From: Yinghuangia elevatio
GTDB lineage: Bacteria > Actinomycetota > Actinomycetes > Streptomycetales > Streptomycetaceae
Assembly (NCBI RefSeq): GCF_040649515.1
Contig: NZ_JBEZFP010000210.1
Span: 1-11,045 of the forward strand
Length of the DNA: 11,045 nucleotides
Direction: 5' to 3'
Positions 6,505-11,045 of the stretch are shown here, piece by piece (positions within the stretch are counted from its first letter, which is position 1; each line of letters starts with the position of its first letter). Position numbers and translations under genes: made by a program. The notes beneath the pieces are model-generated. The model was given only the letters and a program-made list of their open reading frames with translations. It was not told the DNA's origin and searched no databases.

Positions 6505-6527
6505 AATGACTGACGGTCATTCGTCAA
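6500..6527 (-). promoter_or_regulatory. Probable flavoprotein promoter TTGACG-16-TAGTAT
   Basis: On the minus strand TTGACG (6522-6527) and TAGTAT (6500-6505) are separated by 16 bases, a good match to a vegetative promoter. The expected start near 6493 gives a leader of about 57 bases. Operator 3 fills the spacer and operator 2 covers the start, so repression by a bound TetR would be direct. Confidence 0.6.
6506..6520. promoter_or_regulatory. Operator 3, ATGAC-TGACG-GTCAT
   Basis: Third copy, exactly 19 bases after operator 2. The symmetry extends by one base on each side (AATGAC ... GTCATT, 6505-6521). It lies within the spacer between the -35 and -10 boxes of the flavoprotein promoter. 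Confidence 0.75.
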
Positions 6528-6580
6528 TCGCCGGGCGGCCCGTGGCATGCTCGGTCGCACCGCAGTTCCGAAGGAGTCCC

Positions 6581-7186
6581 GTGAGTCCCAGCAACGAGCC
6601 GGCCGTCAACTCCGGCCGCTTCCAACCGCCGGATGTCCGCCGCCGCCAGATACTGACCGCGGTGGCCGACCTGCTGCTGGAGACCGGCCACGACGCACTC
6701 ACCATCAGCCGTGTCGCCGACCGCGCGGGGGTCGCCAAGGGCACGGTCTACCTCTACTTCGACTCGAAGCAGGCGCTGATCTCCGCACTCCAGGCCGAGG
6801 TGTGGGACCGCATGCTGGAGAAACCCGCCTCGCTGCTCGACGACCCGACGGTCGGGTGGGCGGAGCGCCTGGACACGCTGGTCGCGGAGTGGGTGCACAC
6901 CGAGTTGCGGCACCGGCAGCTCTACCACGTGCTGTTCCACGAGCTGGGCGGCGGAGCGGAGCCGCTGGGCGGAGCCCGCGACCTCCTGCTGCGGCTGCTG
7001 CGCGGCGGCACGGAGGCCGGCGAGTTCACGGTCGGCGATCCGGATCTGACCGTCGATTTCCTGCTGCACGCGTACGTCGGACCGTGCCACCATGCGGTCG
7101 ACCCCGAGGCGAGCGAGGAGCGCGTCAGATCGGGTGTTCAGGCCCTTTTCCGCCGCGTCGTCGGAGCCGCCGATGTCCGAACATGA
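6581..7186 (+). CDS. TetR/AcrR family regulator, 201 residues
   Basis: The start is the GTG at 6581, with AAGGAG (6571-6576) four bases before it; the upstream in-frame ATG at 6506 lies inside operator 3. After a 20-residue leader the protein has the TetR DNA-binding domain: RRQILTAVADLLLETG, then the helix-turn-helix LTISRVADRAGVAKGTVYLY (40-59) and FDSKQALISAL. The rest is an all-helical ligand and dimer domain without a recognisable ligand signature, ending EERVRSGVQALFRRVVGA. Such proteins are usually repressors released by a small molecule. Divergence from the flavoprotein gene and three operator-like repeats between them suggest that it represses both promoters. It overlaps the next gene by 14 bases. 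Confidence 0.9.
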   Translation: MSPSNEPAVNSGRFQPPDVRRRQILTAVADLLLETGHDALTISRVADRAGVAKGTVYLYFDSKQALISALQAEVWDRMLEKPASLLDDPTVGWAERLDTLVAEWVHTELRHRQLYHVLFHELGGGAEPLGGARDLLLRLLRGGTEAGEFTVGDPDLTVDFLLHAYVGPCHHAVDPEASEERVRSGVQALFRRVVGAADVRT

Positions 7187-7889
7187 GATAGAAGACCTGG
7201 TTGCGGAATCGATCCGCGTCCTCGACCGCGACAGCGCGCCGGACGACCCGCGCGTCAGGGACTGGTTCGCCGCGCTCTACCGATTCCAGGCGGAGTACGA
7301 CTGCTCGTTCACCCATTTCCGGGTGATGGACTCACTGCTGCGCCGCGGGTACACGTACCGCTTCCCGCTCGACCGGCACCCCGACTACGCCGCCCGACGC
7401 GCCTACTTCGACGCGTTGGCCGAGTTCACCGAGTTGCGGACGTCCGACGAGGACGCGCCCGACTTCGGCGGCTACGGCTCGTGGCTCGAAGACGGCTACG
7501 TCGACCCGCCGTCCCTCTACTGCGACGCGGGCACCGAGCTGTGGCAGCGCATGGTGGACGCCGGAGCACTAAACGGCCGCGACGCCGTCCCGCCGCACCG
7601 GACCCCGCTGATCGACGTCGTCCGCGAGGTCGCGGTCGCCGCCGAGGCGCACGAGGGGGACCACGAACTCATAGGCATGTGGTACGCGTTCGGCTGCGGG
7701 ACGCTGCTCGGCGGCCCGGTGGGCTGCCCCTACGACGTCGACGAGGTCGCCGAGATGCCGGCCGTGCGAGACCTGCGGGACGTGGTGCGGCGTACCGGTG
7801 CCCTTGCGGTAGCCGAGCAGTCGCCCTACGCACTCCCCGTGGAGTTCGCGGACGACCAGGACCTCGAAGCCTGGTGGTGGAAGCTCTAG
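7173..7889 (+). CDS. Protein of unknown function, 238 residues, coupled to tetR
   Basis: I do not recognise this family. The ATG at 7173 lies inside the last codons of tetR, with GGAG (7163-7166) six bases upstream, so the two genes overlap by 14 bases and are probably translated together. The protein is acidic and soluble-looking, with no signal peptide or membrane helix. It is rich in aromatics in the first third (DWFAALYRFQAEYDCSFTHF, TYRFPLDRHPDYAARRAYFD) and has DFGGYGSWLEDGYVDPPSLY at 97-116. It also has an EAHEGDHELIGMWYAFGCG stretch (158-176) in which H160, E161, D163, H164 and E165 could bind metal, and ends WWWKL. The cysteines are C44, C117, C175 and C185. Its position suggests a role with the TetR or with the divergent flavoprotein. 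It is convergent with the exporter gene, with 19 bases between stops. Confidence 0.8.
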   Translation: MSEHEIEDLVAESIRVLDRDSAPDDPRVRDWFAALYRFQAEYDCSFTHFRVMDSLLRRGYTYRFPLDRHPDYAARRAYFDALAEFTELRTSDEDAPDFGGYGSWLEDGYVDPPSLYCDAGTELWQRMVDAGALNGRDAVPPHRTPLIDVVREVAVAAEAHEGDHELIGMWYAFGCGTLLGGPVGCPYDVDEVAEMPAVRDLRDVVRRTGALAVAEQSPYALPVEFADDQDLEAWWWKL

Positions 7890-7916
7890 CCCTCGAAGGC
7901 GGCGGTGCTCAGGGCT
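7888..7916. terminator. Possible shared bidirectional terminator
   Basis: AGCCCT (7888-7893) and AGGGCT (7911-7916) are complementary across a 17-base gap and overlap the stop codons of the two convergent genes. The stem is short. No other terminator is visible between these genes. Confidence 0.3.
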
Positions 7917-8955
7917 GCGGCGGCAGGCCCCCGGTCAGTTCCTCGACCGGAACCGCGCCGGGCCCGGCACCGTGCCTGTCCCCGCTGCCCGCTCCCCGTC
8001 CGGCGCTTCCGTCCGGGTCTCGACCCAGCGCACTGTCGCCCGCGTTGTCGCCTGTCCTATCGCCCGTCTTGTCCGCGGACTTGCCCGCCGGCGCCGCGGA
8101 CGTCTGGCTGATCGTCACCCCGGCGCTCGCCGCGACGACGAGCAGGATGCCGGCCACCTGCACGATCCCCAGCGTCTGGCTCAGGACGACCAGCCCGGCC
8201 AGCGCCGCCACCGCCGGCTCCAGGCTGGCGAGCAGCCCGAACGTCGCCGCCGAGAGCCGCTTCATCGCCAGCATCTCGCACGAGTACGGCACCACGGACG
8301 ACATCAGCGCGACCACCAGCCCGAAGCCCAGCGCCCCCGGTTCCACCAGCGCGGTCCCGGCCCCGACGATGCCGAACGGCAGCACCAGCACGGCGGCGAC
8401 CGCCATCGCGAGCGCCAGCCCGTCCACGCCCTTGAAGGTCCGCGCGGTCTTGGTGGCGATCACGATGTACGCCGCCCAAAACGCGGCGGCCGCGAAGACG
8501 AACGCGACACCCACGCCGTCCAGACCCGAGAACCCGCCCTCGCCCAGCATGAGTACGCCGACCGCGGCGAGCACGATCCAGAACATGTCGCGCAGCCGCC
8601 GCGACAACACCACCGCGAGGCCGAGCGGGCCCAGGAACTCCAGCGTCACCGCGGGACCGAGCGGGAGGCGGGCGATCGCCTCGTAGAAGCACAGGTTCAT
8701 GCCGCCGAGCGCCACGCCGAGGCCTACGACGGTGCCGAGGTCGGCGCGCGAGCGGCCGCGTACCTTGGGCCGGATCACCACGAGCATGACGATCGCGGCG
8801 ATGACCAGGCGCAGCGTGACCGCACCCTCGGGGCCGACCCGCGGGAACAGCTTGGCCGCGAAGGCCGCGCCGAACTGGATCGATCCCGCGCCGACCAACA
8901 CAAGCAGAACGGCTTGGCCGTTGGTACGCGGATTCAGCAGGGCGCGGGATGTCAT
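7909..8955 (-). CDS. EamA/DMT-family exporter, RhtA-like, 348 residues
   Basis: This is a ten-helix drug/metabolite-type transporter. Two EamA halves are visible: residues ~13-140, with SIQFGAAFAAKLFP, GMNLCFYEAIARLPLGPAVT and LEFLGPLGLAVVLSRR, and residues ~148-283, with AAAAFWAAYIVIATKTARTF, SSVVPYSCEMLAMKRLS and LLASLEPAVAALAGLVVL. The EAIARLPLGPAVTLEFLGPL signature is characteristic of the RhtA branch, whose named member exports threonine and homoserine; the substrate here is unknown. The ATG at 8955 gives the expected N-terminus just before helix 1, although no clear ribosome site precedes it. The last ~65 residues are an unusual hydrophilic Gly/Asp/Ala tail with repeated TGD units. A TetR gene lies 110 bases upstream on the same strand and may control it. 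Nothing recognisable is in that gap apart from short GTAC-rich symmetric stretches. Confidence 0.88.
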   Translation of the reverse strand: MTSRALLNPRTNGQAVLLVLVGAGSIQFGAAFAAKLFPRVGPEGAVTLRLVIAAIVMLVVIRPKVRGRSRADLGTVVGLGVALGGMNLCFYEAIARLPLGPAVTLEFLGPLGLAVVLSRRLRDMFWIVLAAVGVLMLGEGGFSGLDGVGVAFVFAAAAFWAAYIVIATKTARTFKGVDGLALAMAVAAVLVLPFGIVGAGTALVEPGALGFGLVVALMSSVVPYSCEMLAMKRLSAATFGLLASLEPAVAALAGLVVLSQTLGIVQVAGILLVVAASAGVTISQTSAAPAGKSADKTGDRTGDNAGDSALGRDPDGSAGRGAGSGDRHGAGPGAVPVEELTGGLPPQP

Positions 8956-9065
8956 GGCTATGACGGTACGTGCCGATCCGTGAATGGTCTGCACCACCCC
9001 GTGCGACGTATGACGCCAAGCGTACGCACGTCGCGCATTCCGGCCTTCCGCACCACTGCGACGAC

Positions 9066-9680
9066 CTATCCCTTGCCGCTGCGCAGCCCCGCCAGCACCC
9101 GGTCCACGACCGCCCCCGCCTCGCGCCGCGCGACCTCCGGGTCCTCTGCCCGTGCGGTGTAGAGGCTGGCCTCGGAGATGAGCGCCGCGAGCAGCCGGGC
9201 GAGCGGGGCGACCGGCAGTTCGTCGATCTCGCCGTTGGCCATGGCCTTGCGGAGCCACTCCGCGAGCAGTCCGTGGCCGTGTTCGGCGACCAGCGTGTCC
9301 CAGACGTCCTGGCCCAGCACGGCCGGCCCGTCGATGAGCACGATGCGCTGGAAGTCCCCGGTCGTGCACACGTCCAGGAACGACTGGAAGCCGTGCCGCA
9401 ACTGGTCCCACGGCTCGTCCGGCCGCTCCTGCGCGTGCCGGAGCTCGTGGGTGACCAGCGCCTCGGCGGCCTCCGCGGCGACGCTGTCCATCACCGCGCG
9501 GAACAGTGCCTTCTTGTCCCGGAAGTGGTGGTAGAGCGCTCCGCGCGTCACACGTGCGCGGGCGACGATCTCCTCGGTACCGGTGGCGGTGTAGCCGCGC
9601 TCGGCGAACAGTTCGCGGGCGGCGGTCACGAGCGCGTCGCGGGTGTCGGCGACGTGCTGGGCCCGACGGGTGACTGACAT
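9066..9680 (-). CDS. TetR/AcrR family regulator, 204 residues
   Basis: The start is the ATG at 9680 (MSVTRRAQHVADTRDALV), with GGGAG (9687-9691) six bases upstream; in-frame starts further upstream would run through the operator-like repeat. The N-terminal domain is typical: TRDALVTAARELFAERGYTA, then the helix-turn-helix TGTEEIVARARVTRGALYHH (33-52), then FRDKKALFRAVMDSVAAEA. The C-terminal domain has the FLDVCTTGDFQRIVLIDGPA stretch seen in many TetRs of this subgroup. The gene is divergent from hpnH and upstream of the exporter gene. Its own leader carries a copy of the repeat found upstream of hpnH, suggesting self-regulation and possibly control of hpnH. The ligand is unknown. Confidence 0.9.
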   Translation of the reverse strand: MSVTRRAQHVADTRDALVTAARELFAERGYTATGTEEIVARARVTRGALYHHFRDKKALFRAVMDSVAAEAAEALVTHELRHAQERPDEPWDQLRHGFQSFLDVCTTGDFQRIVLIDGPAVLGQDVWDTLVAEHGHGLLAEWLRKAMANGEIDELPVAPLARLLAALISEASLYTARAEDPEVARREAGAVVDRVLAGLRSGKG

Positions 9681-9701
9681 ACAACGCTCCCGAGACATAC
9701 A
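9657..9701 (-). repeat. Copy 1 of a 45-bp imperfect duplication (tetR leader and start)
   Basis: Read on the minus strand from TGTATGTCTCG, this segment matches 9821-9865 at 34 of 45 positions by hand count, 164 bases away. It includes the ribosome site, the ATG and the first eight codons of the tetR gene. Confidence 0.65.
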
Positions 9702-9711
9702 GACTGCATCG
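9695..9711. promoter_or_regulatory. Degenerate operator ACATACA-GAC-TGCATCG in the tetR leader
   Basis: The left arm ACATACA is identical to that of the perfect palindrome at 9859-9875; the right arm is partly degraded. It is placed to block tetR transcription or leader synthesis, so autoregulation is plausible. Confidence 0.45.
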
Positions 9712-9820
9712 CCCCAAGCCTGACACGCGGATGGCACGCTGTGACCTGCGGTGGATCACGAAATACCCGCGAGTGGGAACAGCACGCGCCTGGCAAGGGT
9801 TTTGGCGATTTTGCGAAAGG

Positions 9821-9865
9821 TTGGACCCGAGGTGTGACACACGTACAACGGGTTCGAGACATACA
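9821..9865 (-). repeat. Copy 2 of the 45-bp imperfect duplication, upstream of hpnH
   Basis: In the frame equivalent to the tetR start this copy reads CMSRTRCTCVTPRVQ, against CMSRERCMSVTRRAQ for copy 1. The downstream sequence is not TetR-like. It could be the fossil of a duplicated regulator start or a duplicated operator region. Confidence 0.6.
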
Positions 9866-9875
9866 GCGTGTATGT
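9859..9875. promoter_or_regulatory. Perfect palindromic operator ACATACA-GCG-TGTATGT
   Basis: Seven-base arms flank a 3-base centre, the size and form of a TetR site. It lies 75 bases upstream of hpnH and five bases upstream of a TTGACA box. Its outer edge includes TATGTT (9871-9876), which could itself be a -10 box. Likely target of the divergent TetR. Confidence 0.65.
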
Positions 9876-9880
9876 TGATG

Positions 9881-9886
9881 TTGACA
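9881..9886 (+). promoter_or_regulatory. Candidate -35 box TTGACA of hpnH
   Basis: A consensus -35 hexamer lies 64 bases before the hpnH start. No good -10 box follows at 16-19 bases (GGCATC and GCATCC are poor), so the promoter assignment is uncertain. Confidence 0.3.
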
Positions 9887-9950
9887 GCAACCGGTGAGTG
9901 TCGGGCATCCACGCAGGCCCGGACTGTGCCGAAAGGGGCGAGGAACAACT

Positions 9951-10955
9951 ATGGGTCTGCCGCTGAACCTGGCCGCGAAGATCGGTACGCATCTCGTCAA
10001 GCAGAAGATCAAGCGCAACGACAAGTTCACGATGATCGTGGAGATCGAGCCGCTGTTCGCGTGCAACCTGAAGTGCGGTGGCTGCGGCAAGATCCAGCAG
10101 CCCCACGACGTCCTCAAGAAGCGCATGCCCGTCGAGCAGGTCGTCGCCGCCGTCGAGGAATGCGGCGCGCCGATGGTCTCCCTCGCGGGCGGCGAGCCGC
10201 TGATGCACAAGGACATCGACAAGATCGTCGAGGCGCTGCTCAGCCGCAAGAAGTTCGTGGTGCTGTGCACCAACGCGGTGCTGCTGCCCAAGCACCTGCA
10301 CAAGTTCAAGCCGAACCGCAACTTCGCCTGGATGGTGCACCTCGACGGCCTCGAGGAGCGCCACGACGCGGCGGTGGCCAAGGAAGGCGTGTTCAAGGAG
10401 GCGGTCGCGGCCATCAAGATGGCCAAGGACGCCGGCTTCCAGGTCTTCACCAACAGCACGTTCTTCAACACCGACTCGCCGGAGTCGGTGCGCGAGGTGC
10501 TCGACTACCTCAACGACGACCTCAAGGTCGACCGCATGCAGATCTCGCCCGGGTACGCGTACGAGAAGGCGCCGATCCAGCACCGCTTCCTCGGCGTCGA
10601 GCAGACCCGTGCGATGTTCCGCGAGGCGTTCGCCGACGGCAAGCGCAAGAAGTGGCGGCTCAACCACTCCGCGCTGTTCCTGGACTTCCTGGAGGGCAAG
10701 CGGGAGTTCGAGTGCACGCCTTGGGCGATCCCGTCCTACTCGCTGCTCGGCTGGCAGCAGCCGTGCTACCTGATGGGCGACGGGTACGTCGAGACGTACA
10801 AGGAGCTCATCGAGACCACCGAGTGGGACAACTTCGGGCGCGGCAAGGACCCGCGCTGCGACAACTGCATGGCCCACTGCGGGTACGAGCCGACGGCGGT
10901 CCTGGCCACCATGGGCTCGCTCAAGGAGAGCCTGCGCGCGGTCGTCAGCGGCTGA
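9951..10955 (+). CDS. hpnH: Adenosyl-hopene transferase HpnH (radical SAM), 334 residues
   Basis: This enzyme uses a 5'-deoxyadenosyl radical to add adenosine to hopene (diploptene), giving adenosylhopane, the first step towards C35 extended hopanoids in the membrane. The radical SAM cluster motif CNLKCGGC (C38, C42, C45) follows IVEIEPLFA, and the SAM-contact motif GGEP is at 80-83. Family stretches include NSTFFNTD, QISPGYAYEKAP, WRLNHSALFLDFLEG and the C-terminal RCDNCMAHCGYEPTAVL (C303, C306, C310). The length is typical and the frame is intact. The ATG at 9951 has AGGA six bases upstream; the in-frame GTG at 9894 lies too far out. It is divergent from a TetR gene. No squalene-hopene cyclase or hpnCDE gene is upstream; partners, if clustered, must be downstream of the window. 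Confidence 0.93.
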   Translation: MGLPLNLAAKIGTHLVKQKIKRNDKFTMIVEIEPLFACNLKCGGCGKIQQPHDVLKKRMPVEQVVAAVEECGAPMVSLAGGEPLMHKDIDKIVEALLSRKKFVVLCTNAVLLPKHLHKFKPNRNFAWMVHLDGLEERHDAAVAKEGVFKEAVAAIKMAKDAGFQVFTNSTFFNTDSPESVREVLDYLNDDLKVDRMQISPGYAYEKAPIQHRFLGVEQTRAMFREAFADGKRKKWRLNHSALFLDFLEGKREFECTPWAIPSYSLLGWQQPCYLMGDGYVETYKELIETTEWDNFGRGKDPRCDNCMAHCGYEPTAVLATMGSLKESLRAVVSG

Positions 10956-11045
10956 CACCGAGTCGGCCCGACGGGCGGACCGGGGCAGGAGCGCCCGTAC
11001 GTACGCACGAAGCCGCCGAGGTCCGCGGTCCCTCCCCGGTGCGGG
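10956..11045. other. Non-coding end of the window after hpnH
   Basis: No start with a ribosome site is visible in these 90 bases. A 7-bp inverted pair, GCGGACC (10975-10981) and GGTCCGC (11020-11026), could form a loose hairpin, but the gap of 38 bases makes it weak. The next gene, if in the same operon, begins beyond the edge. Confidence 0.4.

Noticed and set aside
9001..9045. GTAC-rich symmetric stretches between the exporter and the second TetR gene
   Set aside because: The arms are imperfect and do not match the ACATACA operator, so I cannot support an operator call.
8956..9948. Upstream extension of the exporter reading frame
   Set aside because: The frame stays open through the second TetR gene, but the translation is Arg-rich and motif-free. 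The real exporter begins at 8955, just before its first membrane helix.
1..11045. Search for CRISPR arrays, tRNA genes, transposases, phage attachment sites or defence genes
   Set aside because: No regularly spaced repeats of CRISPR size, no cloverleaf, and no transposase or nuclease motifs were seen on either strand.

Overview
The window is very GC-rich DNA with actinobacterial hallmarks: Shine-Dalgarno sites of the GGGAGG/AAGGAG type, GTG starts, an F420-type luciferase-like oxidoreductase, a surface protein with a class E-like sortase signal, two TetR regulators and a hopanoid radical-SAM enzyme. This points to Streptomyces or a close relative, but the sequence alone does not fix the genus. 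There are ten protein genes, no tRNA, rRNA, CRISPR array or transposase, and no gene-free stretch longer than about 275 bases.

Layout. Positions 116-5207 carry four minus-strand genes: a small lipoprotein, a six-helix FUSC/aromatic-acid-exporter-like membrane protein, a 507-residue secreted surface protein with a His/Thr/Lys/Pro stalk and an IAATG sorting signal, and an F420-dependent LLM-class oxidoreductase. Long near-perfect hairpins follow the surface-protein gene and the LLM gene and probably end their transcripts.

Positions 5387-7889 form a divergent redox/regulator module. A thioredoxin-reductase-like flavoprotein is read leftward. A TetR regulator and a 14-base-overlapping gene of unknown function are read rightward. 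The 144-base gap between the divergent starts holds three evenly spaced copies (19-base period) of the inverted repeat ATGAC-N5-GTCAT. One lies exactly in the spacer of a good promoter for the flavoprotein. This is the clearest undescribed regulatory structure here. The flavoprotein keeps the CxxC disulfide but lacks the usual glycine-rich NADPH motif, so it resembles the O2-dependent dithiol oxidases (GliT/HlmI type) more than a true thioredoxin reductase.

Positions 7909-9680 carry an RhtA-like EamA exporter and, upstream on the same strand, a second TetR gene. That TetR is divergent from hpnH (9951-10955), the radical-SAM enzyme that joins adenosine to the hopanoid skeleton. The 270-base gap contains a perfect palindrome (ACATACA-GCG-TGTATGT) and a 45-base imperfect duplication of the tetR leader and start region. 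Together they suggest that this TetR controls itself and possibly hpnH. Nothing recognisable lies in the last 90 bases.

Function assignments rest on motif reading only. Operator and promoter roles are inferred from symmetry and position.
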